From Dichetophora obliterata (lineage: Eukaryota; Arthropoda; Insecta; Diptera; Sciomyzidae), in NCBI GenBank assembly GCA_963920525.1, contig OY986438.1, forward strand, positions 45,147,288-45,211,287: a DNA stretch of 64,000 bases. Direction: 5' to 3'. Made by a program: the position numbers and the translations under genes. Under the pieces are notes generated by a model. That model had not been told where the DNA came from. It saw only the letters and a list, made by a program, of their open reading frames with translations, and did no database searches. Within the stretch, counting starts at the first letter, position 1; every line of letters begins with the position of its first letter. Below, piece after piece: positions 44,592-56,432 of the stretch.

Positions 44592-45449
44592 TTCATTAAA
44601 AAAAAAATTTGTGTAAAAACGTTGCACCGTTCAAAATTAACACTACTCGAAAGTTCAACAAAATATGTAAAAAATTTAAATTCACAAAAAAAAAAGAGAA
44701 TGGAGCTTTACATTTTCACGCCGTTCAATATGTTCCCGAAACTTGCACGTTTCTTAACTAAAGTATGCTTAACAAAACTCCATCATTAGATTTTTGACAC
44801 AGTGAAGTGTGAAAAATTATTTTTGGCCGCCGAATTTCGCCCGCCGACCACAGTGCGTCGCATATAAATTGCTTGATTGAGCCAAAGTAAGCAAATAAAT
44901 GTTACTACTGTTTATACTGAGCCGTCATGATTCTAGTTTTCGTTAAGGAAATGTTATTATTATTTAAAGGCATGTTTTCGCACAAATTAATAACACAAAA
45001 TTTAAATTGAAAATGATTCTTAAAAACACATTTGCTCAAATCAATATAAATGTTTATGACAGTTGGAAAAGTTAAAATCTTTATCTTAATTAATGGTTTG
45101 ACTATGTTGTTATTTCTAATAAAAACATTTGCTTCTCTCTTCTTGCTGAAAACCACACCTAAAATAATTTGCCAAATATTTCATTCGGCAATGTTATTGC
45201 ACCCAAAAGTATGCTAATGATTTTTTATTTTCCTGCAGTTATTATAAAACTTGTCGGATTTGCAAATAATATGCAAGTCTGGCCAGGTTTTGTTTGTTGC
45301 TGTACCATGATTTTCTGGTGATGTAAAAAGATGGTAATGCAAAGCAAAAAAAAAAAAAAAAAAAAAAGAAAAATTCCAAATAATCAACTGTTGCATACAC
45401 TGTGAAAAGTTTTACCGTCTCATTTTGGATCACGAAAATGCAAACCGTC
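44592..45449. other. AT-rich DNA, nothing recognised
   Basis: An A homopolymer with few interruptions at 45345-45372. No coding sequence supported. Confidence 0.4.
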
Positions 45450-45523
45450 ACGACAAGCAAGATACGAGAAGCAATATAATTTTGTATAGAAAAAAGTATT
45501 GCTTCTCGTATCTTGCTTGTCGT
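45450..45523. repeat. Perfect 27-bp hairpin, copy 2 of dispersed family
   Basis: ACGACAAGCAAGATACGAGA (45450 onward, arm to 45476) pairs base for base with 45497-45523 around a 20-nt loop. The total of 74 nt is in the size range of a microRNA precursor or a minimal MITE. A related, imperfect copy is at 16095-16180, with the same flank in inverted orientation. Confidence 0.6.
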
Positions 45524-48175
45524 TAAAGTGCTTTTTCGTAATACAAAATAAAGCGGTTAATAATTATACGTTTAAAAAAAACTTTAAATTTATTTTTTAA
45601 AGTTCTCAAGCGATAGTCAAATTAATTGAATCAACAAATTCTTTACAAGTATATAAATAATACAGTTTATTTTAAGTGGAAGCAGTGTTATTTAAAGTTT
45701 TTGAAATGCTTCAAATACGAGGACATTTGAAGGACATTTCAAATAAGTACACAGCATTTCATATTTTTGTGTCACAATTATCGAAATGCTGTGTGCTTTC
45801 ATTACTTGTCTTGTAACTTAAAAGTCATTTCAGAAAAATCTTGACGTTCTAGAGAAAAAGTGAGAAGGCAGTTTCAGTATTTTTTGCCTCTGGTTACACG
45901 TGTATATGGCTTACTTCGTGTGTGAAAAGTGCTGTCGCACGGTGTAATAAATGTTACACTTTTGAATTAACTGGATTGGAGTTTTTCAACAATCTATAGT
46001 AATAAAACTGATTTTCTGTTTGTTTGTTTGTTTATTTGGCCTTTATAGAAATCTATACGGCTCAAGGCATTGTGCTCAAACTAGGTATACATATTAAGTG
46101 CATCCTAGATTAAATTGTTACATACTTAGTTTTTGCCACGCCCTCTCCGAAATTTTTCAACTAACTGTAATTTTGTTATTATAATACTTTTTGCCATCGG
46201 AGTTTCTTGTTTACTTCATTTTAAAAATTTTTTGTAATTTTGACATCAAAAACACTCACATACTTATATTCAAAATTGTAGAAATTTTCAGTACTACGAC
46301 TTTTTCATATAACATCGTTACCTTAGAATGAGAAAAAAACGACATGAAAATCAAAGTTTGGTTTTTGTCAAATCAAACCAAATCAAACTTATTGTTCTGA
46401 AGTTATGTTAAAATCTGTGATGAAACCTCCTTAATTTTAAAAATAGCGGTTTATCGCGAGAACCAGAGTCAATTCAAACAATGTAAATTATAGGATTAAA
46501 ACTTCATTATCCCATGTATCTTAATTGGCTCCAAAAACTTATGCCGCAGAAAAAAATTCCCCTTTTTTGTTCCCCTGTGTTATTTAAATAGTTTTGCAAT
46601 TTGTTGACCAGAGAGATATATTCTGGTTTTGTTGTACTCTATCTAGTATTTTTCTCAGTGTTTGCGCAAGTATTTATGTTGAAAAGAAAGAAAAACAACT
46701 CCTTTAAAGGTACTTGAACTGCTTTTTTTTGCCATTTTTTAATGTTGGCTGCATGCTCAAAGCATTTTTGTATTTTTATTTTCATAAAAAATATTTAATA
46801 CTCTGGTGGTGAGAGAGAAAAAAGGTTTCCAGTCTACAATATTGTGGATTTGCGGTAACTGTTGTACAACAAATTGTTACATTTATACAAGTTTTCTCAA
46901 TATTTGCAAAAATAACAATGAGAAAAAGGTAACAAATATGTTTTATTATGTACTTTATTTCATATCTATATACTTTTTATAAATTTTAAACGCGTTGAAA
47001 TGCACAACAACTAGAAAATAAACGGCTGATAGCTCGTTTGGCATTGCAAGCTTGTATAACAACAGTGTGCGTTGGCCGAATGCCACATAGAAAAGGTATT
47101 GTGTGGAAAATTGTCGAGATTTTTTTGTTATCTTTTTAACATATAACAAAGCCGCAAATTTTGTCGACAGTTTGCTGATGATGTTTTTTTAATTTAGTTT
47201 TATTTGCTGTTGTGATTCTCTCTTTCTTAGCATGTTGTGACTTAGATTTGCTTTTGGCAAAATGTATTCTATTGTTATGATTCTTGTTATTTTCTTTTTA
47301 TTTCTACATGTTTATTTAAACATCTTTGGAATGTGGCTTTATGTCATTGTATTGAAAAGAACAGCAAAAAATGGTTTATTTATTTTTAATAAAACTGTTG
47401 ATGTTTATGAGCAATGTGTTAAAATTATTTGAAAAGAATATTTTTCTATAACTATCACACGACTTGCGTCTTTGCACTGGAAATAAGCAGTTAATCTGAA
47501 GTCATTTTTGACAAAAAATTCCTAATTTCGATCTTTCAATGCCCAAAGTTGCATCTTTTTATGGGCGTATTTCTAAGACAAATTATAGCACAACTCGAGC
47601 ATAACATGTGCACAATTACTAATCTTACAAAAAATTCTTTGTAAACATTTTTAAATATGAAAAATTTTTAAACTATTTACGGCACATTGCTGTACAGACC
47701 GAGCACATCACAGCACAAATTCTAAATTTCTATTAGAAAATAATGGTGTAGCTAACTTCACTTCAAACTACACCATCATACAAAAAGTATATCATAAGAA
47801 TACAGACTCCCAGTGAGGTACTTACACCTCAGAATCTTTGCACACTTGTCCAAAGCGACTTATAGTAACATTTTCTAAGAATATTTTAATCCTTGACGAC
47901 TACGTTTAAGGGTACTTTTTTACCCATTTTTCAAAGAGGATAAAAAAAGACCCAAAAAGGGAAGTGGAAAAATTAAATGCTACTGAACATTTTTTAAACC
48001 TCCATAATAGAGAAAAAATGTTTGAATTTATATTGTGAGAGTACTGAGAGCTGATCTCAATTTGAATTTTTAAGAAAACAAACATTATGAATTGCAACAA
48101 AAGTTAAAATGTGGTGACAAAAGTTTAAAAATTTAAAAGAAATTTGAAATTTTATAAATATAATAAATACTCGTA
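45524..48175. other. Long AT-rich stretch, little structure
   Basis: A 12-bp hairpin ACACAGCATTTC/GAAATGCTGTGT lies at 45749-45794, and a TTTG microsatellite at about 46018-46032. No coding exon, tRNA or clear element. Confidence 0.4.
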
Positions 48176-48178
48176 TAA

Positions 48179-48582
48179 AAGGGCTTACACAGTAGCGAAC
48201 TTTTTCGTTGAACAAAATGGCGTGGCGAACCTGTTGGAAAAGCTAGCGTTCAAATTGAACGAACATGTTCGTCGAGCATGCGATTTTTTCCTGTTTTTCG
48301 CCATCATTTTGTTATAGATATTGATAACGCAGCAACATGAATAATAAAGAATTAATTTACACAGAATTTCACAGAACTTGCCACAGAATTTCATTAGGTA
48401 TGACGCTTACGTTCAAATTATAGAACACGTTCGTCGAACAACTCTTGTTCGACGGAAAAAATCAAAAATTTTTGCCAACAAGCCAACAGGTTCGACGAAT
48501 TGTCGAACTAACTTCTTAACTAGCGAACTGGCTAGAATATGGCCGCCGCTCGACGAACCTGTTCGCTGATGTCTAAGCCCTT
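48179..48582. mobile_element. TAA-flanked MITE with GTTCGTCGA repeats
   Basis: Ends AAGGGCTTACACAG and, reversed, AAGGGCTTAGACAT. TAA lies at 48176-48178 and 48583-48585, fitting PIF/Harbinger. The interior repeats GTTCGTCGA/TCGACGAAC in both orientations. About 404 bp, non-coding. Confidence 0.7.
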
Positions 48583-48585
48583 TAA

Positions 48586-50760
48586 AACAAAGTTTACTTA
48601 AATTTTTTCAGTTTTCGATTTTTACAATCCTAAATTTTACTTTATATGCTTTTCTAGTTCAATTAAATAAATATTACTATAAAAAATTGGTACTTCTTTG
48701 AAGGGAAAAATCTGTATCGTAACGCATCATATTAAGTTTTGTCTAAAAAAAAAAATAAAAAAGATTTTCCAAGGAAGCAATTATATATATAGAGCCACAT
48801 TATTCCAGATAATATGAAAATAACTTTGATAAAAAAACTCGTGCACTCTTTGCAGTTTTTTCTTTTATATTGATGCAGACAAACAAAATTTCTATTATTT
48901 GTTACGTAACGCGTTTGAATTTTTGTTTGCTTATATCTTTGGACAATGCTTTCGATTGCTTCCACACTTTACACTAAATTCAGTGCTACTTGAGTGATAG
49001 CCAAAAATCAAAACAGGACAAAAAAGTTAAAGTTTTTTTTTTGCTTTTTTGAATTTTTAACAACAAAAAAGGCATACGAAAGTTGCGTGCGCAACCATGA
49101 AATGTCCATATATTAAGAACTTTTCTTACATTTTGTGTAAGTAACAAGCTTGAAAATCAATTTACCATTTCTTCATCTTAGCTCAATAAAAACAAAAACA
49201 TTCATTGTAATAGTATATAAGTACGTTTGTACAAGCCATTCACTTGGCAAGTTAAAAATTCCGCTCGACAAAGACGCAGTCACCCTTTTTTCTCAAAAGA
49301 TTTTACAACAAAACAATGCTAACATTTAGTTCAATGAACTCTTTTATTTACATTATTTATTCTGTTTCTTATCTTAAGCTTCACCTGCTGCGCTGTTGCG
49401 TCGTCTACCATCAAACAATTGAAAATGTTGCAAAAACAGTGTCTGCGAAATATTTTCAGGGCTGCCACCCGCGCCAATAGCAGCGTAATTCGCATAAAAT
49501 TTAAGTGTAAAATAAAATAAACTAAAGAGATACAATAGAACAAATAAACAGATAGACGCAACTGTGAGTGTAATGTCAACAGTCCCAAAAATTGTAGTAT
49601 TTCGGAAACATTCACACACTATTAATTCACCACCTTCTTCTCTACACTACTTTGAAGCACCACCCACTCTTTATATGCGAAGAATAATACAATACGATTG
49701 TTGTGATAAATAATAATAATAATAATAATAATAATAGCAGCACTGTGCTTCAGACGACAGCAACATCAACTAGTTACTACTTCATGACAGCTAACAGTAA
49801 AAACTGCTTAATTGTCAGTTTTCAGCAAAAGCTTTGACACTCTGACCATTTCTCAGAAATAACAACAATAATATATTTGTAAAATTGTGAAGTGTAACAG
49901 CAACTAGGGAGCAGCCTTTTTGACTTTAATCCTCAAACAATGCGACACTAAATTTCATCGCGTCTCATGTGCCGAATGTGTTTCTTTTAAAAGCTCAACT
50001 ATCTTTTTGCTTCAAGTTTATTGCTACAATATTTTATTGCATCTGTTATTTTTCTTCGTTCTTTTTTTTTGTTGTTGTTTTGTTGTTGTTGTTTTAGCTA
50101 TAAAAATAAAAGTCCTGTGAGAGTTGATATCAACCAAAATCGTTATGGAGTCAGTGCTTTCATGTTGTGCTCAGGAAAAAAAAAAGAAAATAGATTTGGC
50201 ATCAGTGACATGATGATAGTACACTAAGCAATGGAACTCTACAAAAGAAATGATATAGCTGCAAGTTTTTTTTATGCAATTTGGGTGTATTTTTTATGCT
50301 AACACGAAACCTTTAGATAATGCTTTATAAAAAATATTTGCTATTTTTATTGCTAATCAGGGATTTAATACAAACACAATTTGAGCCAAAGTTACACTAG
50401 AGAAACAGAAAAACTTGATTCAGTTTATCTGAATTCAGTTAGGCGCAGTTTAACTTCAGGGATCTTTTTCATTTGAACGGCTAAAAACGAAATTCTGAGT
50501 AAAATTTTCATGATATGCCACATAAAAAATATTTTGAAATAATCGGCTCTAAAGTTTTGAAAAATTATATTTTTGTATGAAGAATTGGAATTGAACACGT
50601 AAACTTTTACAAATAGATTAGAAAATTAATAAGAAATAGCCAAAATCTCTTCAGTGGTTGTTGGCAATGCATTCATTGAGTTATGTATTTTGCCTAAAAA
50701 ATTGATTTTTTAGATCATGTGGCTTATCACGTTATTGCAATAAGCCCTTCATATTATTAA
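48586..50760. other. AT-rich DNA with microsatellites
   Basis: (AAT)n at 49708-49734, GTT runs at 50070-50095, and at 50714-50760 the second copy of the short repeat also at 7745-7795. No gene supported. Confidence 0.4.
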
Positions 50761-51263
50761 GCATATGTATATTAGGACTTCCAATTTAGGGATTCGAAAG
50801 CAATTCCGGGATTGATAATTAAGAATCCCGGGATCTCGTTACTAGTCCCGGGATTTGGAAAACAGAATAAAAGTAATTTTTTTTAGCAATTTGGAGATAC
50901 CAACGGTATGAGGCGAGAATATGCAGTATACTTTGCAACTGGCGCGTGGACGTCAGGTACCGCGCGAGTTTATTTATTTTTTTTCAATAGTAATAATCAT
51001 TTCTTCATCGATAAAAAAAGCATTTTCTTTGTAAAATTTGACGTAGAATACGGTGATTTTGTTTAAAACACGCTAAGTGGTGGGTAAGATTGGTTTAAAT
51101 TTATATAAACATATAAATTGTGTATAACAATATGAAATTTTTTATAAATTTTTTTGAAACTATTTTTTTCTTAAAATTCACTTTTTTTATCTTCAATATT
51201 AAACAAAAAGTTGTCTCTAGCTTAAAAGTAACCGAAGTTATGAATTTTTGAAAATTAGTCTCT

Positions 51264-51765
51264 AAGGCAAAAATCACGAAAATCTCAAACTTTTAACGCC
51301 CTCTATTTAAAAAAAAATCCTCGAACACGTGTCTCTTTTTTTCGATATAGAACCCGTAAAAAAATTTAGGGGAAAACAAAAATTTGGCAGTCAGAATGGT
51401 GTTCATTTTGTAAAAGAATGACCCATATATAAAAAGGACTAGAATATTTATATTTATTATGTCTGTGTCGATAAGCGACAACAGCTTAAATCTGATTTAA
51501 AAATCTGATTTATAAAGGCAAAAATCACGAAAATCTCAAACTTTTAACGCCCTCTATTTAAAAAAAATCCTCGAACACGTGTCTCTTTTTTTCGATATAG
51601 AACCCGTAAAAAAATTTAGGGGAAAACAAAAATTTGGCAGTCAGAATGGTGTTCAGTTTGTAAAAGAATGACCCATATATAAAAAGGACTAGAATATTTA
51701 TATTTATTATATCTGTGTCGATAAGCGATAACAGCTTAAATCTGATTTAAAAATTTCGAGAAATC
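51264..51765. repeat. Two-copy tandem duplication, period 251 bp
   Basis: AAGGCAAAAATCACGAAAAT starts at 51264 and again at 51515. Both units continue through CTCGAACACGTGTCTC and TTTGGCAGTCAGAATGGTG to the end sequence of MITE family M. Differences are few (for example TTCATTTTG against TTCAGTTTG), so the duplication is recent. Confidence 0.8.
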
Positions 51766-51956
51766 TTGCTTTAAAGTTTTCAATTGCCATATGAGTTATT
51801 TGAAAGGGTTTTTTATTTTTGTGTCATAACTTTGGCTAGAGTAATGCCATAAGCTCCAGATTTTGTGGGTTTATAAAGTTATATGCGTGGAACACATCTA
51901 CGTCAATAACTCAGTTCTGTCTTGAGGCGACTTAAGCGGTTATTGCTTGTTCAGAT
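51711..51956. mobile_element. MITE family M, copy 3
   Basis: ATCTGTGTCGATAAGCGATA start, and a right end TTAAGCGGTTATTGCTTGTTC then AGAT, decayed. The interior matches copies 1 and 2. A truncated fourth end (51460-51500) lies in the first tandem unit. Confidence 0.65.
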
Positions 51957-52256
51957 ATAGATCCATATTATAATTCATTAAATTCACACTTTCTGACATA
52001 CTACATAATACTAACATAAAAAGGTACATATTTTGAGATCACTGAGGTCTTTGAACTGTTAGTTAGGCTGATTGACTTAGAAAATATGCTCTTAAAAATA
52101 CTAAGGTGTCATCCCTCAGGCTTGACCGAATTTTGGTCGAAAAATTTCCAGCCGAAGAGAAACATATCTTGGACTCAACACTAGGTGGCGGAATTGTTTT
52201 GATCAGTTTACCGCGAGTGCTCCCATTTAAATATATTTTCATTTCATTTTGGAACA

Positions 52257-52389
52257 TTTGAGGTAAATTTATATTTTTTTTAAAGTTTTTACTGGAATGT
52301 TAAATTAAAGTGTTGCATTTAATTTGAGGTAAATTTATATTTTTTTTTAAAGTTTTTACTGGAATGTCAAATTAAAGTGTTGCATTTTT
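52257..52389. repeat. 66-bp tandem duplication
   Basis: TTTGAGGTAAATTTATATTT to GTGTTGCATTT occurs twice in a row with one substitution and a T-run length change. Confidence 0.75.
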
Positions 52390-52908
52390 ACAATTTGGAG
52401 GCCATCCCGGTATCACAAAAATCCCGGGACTGTCGGGACTGGAAAAATTCTGATATCCCAGGATTCCCTAATGCATATGGAAATTTTTTGTTATTTTCTC
52501 TTCTATTTGCCCTTGGAAGCTTTTCGCAGTTTTGACTTCATTATCGGACTCCAAAACGGTGCCATCGATTTTTATGCTTCTAAAAAAGGTAAATTAAAAA
52601 TTCTGTGTGGCTTTATGAGAGATAACACTAAAAACTATATGCTTACCTATTATCAGCCGATCAGACCACATATTTATTTTTGAACAAAAAAATTTTGAAC
52701 AAATGCCCCAATTTTTTTACTAGTTTTTAATTTTTAGGGGTGATTGTAGGTAATCTTATAGTTTTTGCTATAAAATATATAATGCAAAAAGTTTAAGCTA
52801 AATCGGACTTACAGTGTTTCCATAATTTTTGGCACCGTTTTAAAAATCCTGTTTTGAGAAAATCGAGTTTTAAGTTTTAATCGGACATGGAAATGTTTTT
52901 ATAGTTAA

Positions 52909-53274
52909 CTAGCTGAACCCGGTGTGCTTCGCTACTCCCCTCGTTATAAAATAAAATTAAAAGTATTTATATATTTTTCACGCCATCGAATTTTCGAAAT
53001 AAGTCCACCCAGCGCCACCTACCGTGTCCATTTATACACAAATTATTTTCTTATGATCAAACAAACATACATTCTGAATTTCAGTTAAATTGGTCCATAA
53101 ATTCAAATTTTCGATATAAGTCCACCCCAGCGCCACCTATCGGGTCCAAATATAGCCTATGTTACCCACCGTACCAAGATGAACATTACCTGAAAATTTC
53201 ATCAAAATCGGCCCAGCCGTTTTGGAGTCCATACGTTACATACATACACACATCCTATTTTATATATATAGATT
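52909..53274 (+). mobile_element. CTAGCTGA-type interspersed repeat, copy 1
   Basis: Starts CTAGCTGAACCCGGTGTGCT and ends in TATATATATAGATT. It contains AGCGCCACCTACCG and AGCGCCACCTATCG about 125 bp apart as an internal repeat. Nearly identical to 54651-55012. Repeats of this form are widespread in insect genomes; I do not assign the class. Non-coding. Confidence 0.7.
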
Positions 53275-53500
53275 AAAGATATCGATCTGAAATATTAAAC
53301 ACTTATTCTACACACACATAGTAACCTTTTTATAAAAAAAAATATACGAAAATAAAATGTTTTCAAATGAAAGAGACCCCTTAACAAGGCTTTAGAACAG
53401 TGGTCATCAACTTGTGTTTTCCGATGACACGCGGGCGTCGTGTGCTTTTGTGTATTTGCACACGAAGTAGTAATCGGCTCGCTTTGTTTGTACACTGCGT

Positions 53501-54294
53501 CAGTGTTGTCGTTTTCACTTCAAATGAAGTGTTTTACTTCTTTTTCGAGTCTCGCACTTCGACACTTCCTCTTCTGCATGAACACTTCCATTTAATACAA
53601 AGTTCAAAACGAAAATTAGAAATAGCAGAAATAGCTTTGTCAAGCTTGACAGCATTTGTTTTCATAGTTGTGCTAATTATTCGCACATCTCTAAAACGAA
53701 AATTAGAAATGACAGACTTTCAAAGCTGGCAACATTTTTTTCCATTTCCAAAAAAGAGCTTTATTTCTAAAAGGCGCGTTGCAGAGGTAGAATGGCAAAG
53801 TAAGGGTCAATTAATGTAAAATGTGTCAAAATGTATTAACAGCCCTCTTTTTTTTCTAGGAACATTGAAAAAAACAGCATGAAAAGGTTCTTTAAAAGAG
53901 CGGATGGACCTCCACCAGCCAAGAAATTTGCTCTTGAATAATGCGAGCAGGTTGTGGATTCCACCGAAATTGAAATGATTGCCATGAAAGGGAAAGTTAT
54001 TGTAAGGTATGCCAAAAGTTTCTGGCAAATAACATAACGAATATTGACAGTCATAAAAAATCGATCAATCATATGAAATGTGAAAAAGGTCTAGCTCAGC
54101 AAACAAGGATTGACGAGACTGAAACCATACAAAAGTTTCGATCAAAAGTTCGCCAAGTAAAAACTATAGTGTTTGCCATCTAAATATTCGTCGCTTCGCT
54201 TCATTCATTTTTGAAAAAAATACCATTTCACTTCGCTCCACTTCACTTTTTTTAAAATTTCACTTCGTTCAAAAATTTTAAAACGGCAACACTG
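53501..54294 (+). mobile_element. hAT element with exact 8-bp TSD
   Basis: Ends CAGTGTTGTCGTTTT and, reversed, CAGTGTTGCCGTTTT. The target duplication CACTGCGT is exact (53493-53500; 54295-54302). It holds the N-terminal BED-finger part of a hAT transposase but not the catalytic core, so it is an internally deleted copy of 794 bp. Confidence 0.85.
53879..54166 (+). pseudogene. hAT transposase N-terminal exon, broken
   Basis: Preceded by a splice acceptor-like CTCTTTTTTTTCTAG. It reads MKRFFKRADGPPPAKKFALE, then stops. A neighbouring frame gives VVDSTEIEMIAMKGKVIV, and a third gives YCKVCQKFLANNITNIDSHK followed by KSINH: a BED-type zinc finger with CxxC and H-x5-H, used by hAT transposases to bind DNA. 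After ETIQKFRSKVRQ the similarity ends and the RNase H-like core is absent. Confidence 0.65.
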
Positions 54295-54650
54295 CACTGC
54301 GTAAAAGTTTGTTTTTTTCTGCTGTGCTTTAAATTTTAAATCAGTATGCTTTTTGCGTACATGCGGTATAACATAAACATTAGACCGGTGCCAATTTCAA
54401 AACTGTTAAAATGGTAGATGGCTTCCTAGAAGATTGCTATAGCAAAGTGCTGTTTAACAATCATTATTTGGAATCATCCATTCAACAATTCAATTAATCA
54501 ACAAATTTTTACGGCCTTAAAAAATCATACCCCCATCATATGATAAAAAAATTAGTTATTGGTTTTTACCTGCACATTTTTATATCTGAGCAAAAACATT
54601 AGCAAAAAAAATAAAAATAAAAAATTATTAAAATCAATTATTATAAAATA

Positions 54651-55334
54651 CTAGCTGAACCCGGTGTGCTTCGCTACTCCCCTCGTTATAAAATAAAATT
54701 AAAAGTATTTATATATTTTTCACGCCATCGAATTTTCGAAATAAGTCCACCCCAGCGCCACCTACCGTGTCCATTTATACACAAATTATTTTCTTATGAT
54801 CAAACAAACATACATTCTGAATTTCAGTTAAATTGGTCCATAAATTCAAATTTTCGATATAAGTCCACCCCATCGCCACCTATCGGGTCCAAATATAGCC
54901 TATGTTACCCACCGTACCAAGATGAACATTACCTGAAAATTTCATCAAAATCGGCCCAGCCGTTTTGGAGTCCATACGTTACATACTTACATACATCCTA
55001 TTTTATATATATTAGGGCGGGTCAAATTCTGGCTCAGCGAAATTCGTAAAATACATGTAATTTCAAGACTTTTTCTCCACTACAGCATATACAAATTCTG
55101 AAAAAAAGCTGTGCGGACTTTCGTAAATAGATTCATACACATACATTCATACATTCATATTTTATAATTGAGAACAAAATCTATTTACGAAAGTCCGCAC
55201 AGCTTTTTTTCAGAATTTGTATATGCTGTAGTGGAGAAAAAGTCTTGAAATTACATGTATTTTACGAATTTCGCTGAGCCAGACCTCCAAAAAATTCGTC
55301 CATACAAATTGACCCGCCCTAATATATATAGATT
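54651..55334 (+). mobile_element. CTAGCTGA-type repeat, copy 2 (interrupted)
   Basis: Nearly identical to 52909-53274 up to TCCTATTTTATATATAT at 55012; its final TATATAGATT resumes at 55322 after the foldback MITE. Confidence 0.7.
55013..55321. mobile_element. Foldback MITE with 106-bp perfect arms
   Basis: Ends TAGGGCGGGTCAA and TTGACCCGCCCTA. From TCTGGCTCAGCG inward to TAAATAGATT the two arms are identical for 106 bp, around a loop of about 45 nt. The right arm has about 24 nt near its outer end that the left lacks. Copy 1 of the host repeat shows the empty site, implying an 8-bp ATATATAT duplication (hAT-like). A transcript would fold into long double-stranded RNA. Confidence 0.8.
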
Positions 55335-56401
55335 AAATTAATTATTATAAAATATAGTAAAACTGATATTTATTTCTGAGCAAAAAAATAAAAATAAGCT
55401 TAAAATAATTATTTTTAATCTTTATTTATAACTAATGTTACCAACTATACTTACTTTGTAAGTATCATACTTATTTTCAGTTTCATATACTTACTAAAAT
55501 TCCATACTTATAAGTATACTTATTTTTAAAAGGTATGCTTATTTATGCTTACTTTTTAGTTCCGGTTGAACGGGTTTGCAATAGCGGAAAAAGTTTGGAA
55601 ATTGGAGTCTACAGCGTTAAAAATACAGAATCCGGAGTCAATTTTATTTGTTAAAAATTATGTATATTGAATACAGCTGTATCGAATCTTACAATTTTTT
55701 AAAGAGAAGTCCTGACATATTTAACAACATTTCTAGCCAAGACAAATACGATTTCAAGCAAAAAGAAAAAAAAATCGAACAATGATAACTTTTCTTTAAT
55801 CTCTGTATACATATGAATGTGCTTTTTTTATTTGACTACTTTGAAAGTACGTATAGCTTTTAACTTTTTGTCATGCTTTTCTTTGTTTTCAAACTATTTT
55901 GTATATTAGAAGTATATATGAACTGCAAATATATAAAATGAATATTTTGTTTTTTATAGAAAGACTTTTTGGTTTGGCATACACAAAACTTTTTGAAGAG
56001 AACAAAAAAAAAAAAAAAAGGCGTGACAATACTTAAGGAATATTGTGGGTTCTGATTTTTATATTAATAAACAAGATCGATAAAATATTAAAAAAATTTT
56101 TTCTAAGGTGATATACTTCCTTATACTTTTTTTTTTACAATCATACTTACTTATACTTATTTTTCAGTGTTCCAAGTAGCAAATATACTTATTTTTTAAT
56201 AACATGAGTTGGAAGCATTATTTATAACGCTTACAAAACAAAAATCATTAATGATTGGCATTTTGAGGCAACACAAATTGCAAGGCAATACAAATTGCAA
56301 CAAATCGGTATACTCAAAAGTGTTCTGCGACAAGTAGAACATGCTGATTTATTTCATTCAAATTTGAGAAATAATCATTATTTTCATATTTCTCAAGAGT
56401 T

Positions 56402-56432
<31 letters not shown>

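Larger units (their letters stand above)
50769..52472. mobile_element. hAT-like element with TCCCGGGATT subterminal repeats
   Basis: The left end region (ATTAGG...TTAGGGATTCG, then TTCCGGGATT, TCCCGGGATC) mirrors the right (TCCCGGGACTG, CCAGGATTCCCTAAT). Flanks GCATATGT (50761-50768) and GCATATGG (52473-52480) make a 7-of-8 duplication. The interior has no transposase but carries a 251-bp tandem duplication, MITE copy M3 and a 66-bp tandem duplication. Confidence 0.6.

Noticed and set aside
53398..53415. Possible outer hAT end CAGTGGTCATCAAC
   Set aside because: No matching right terminus or target duplication could be found.
53400..53819. 139-residue open frame on the + strand
   Set aside because: It runs across a hAT terminus and target duplication, has no recognisable domain and no codon-like pattern.
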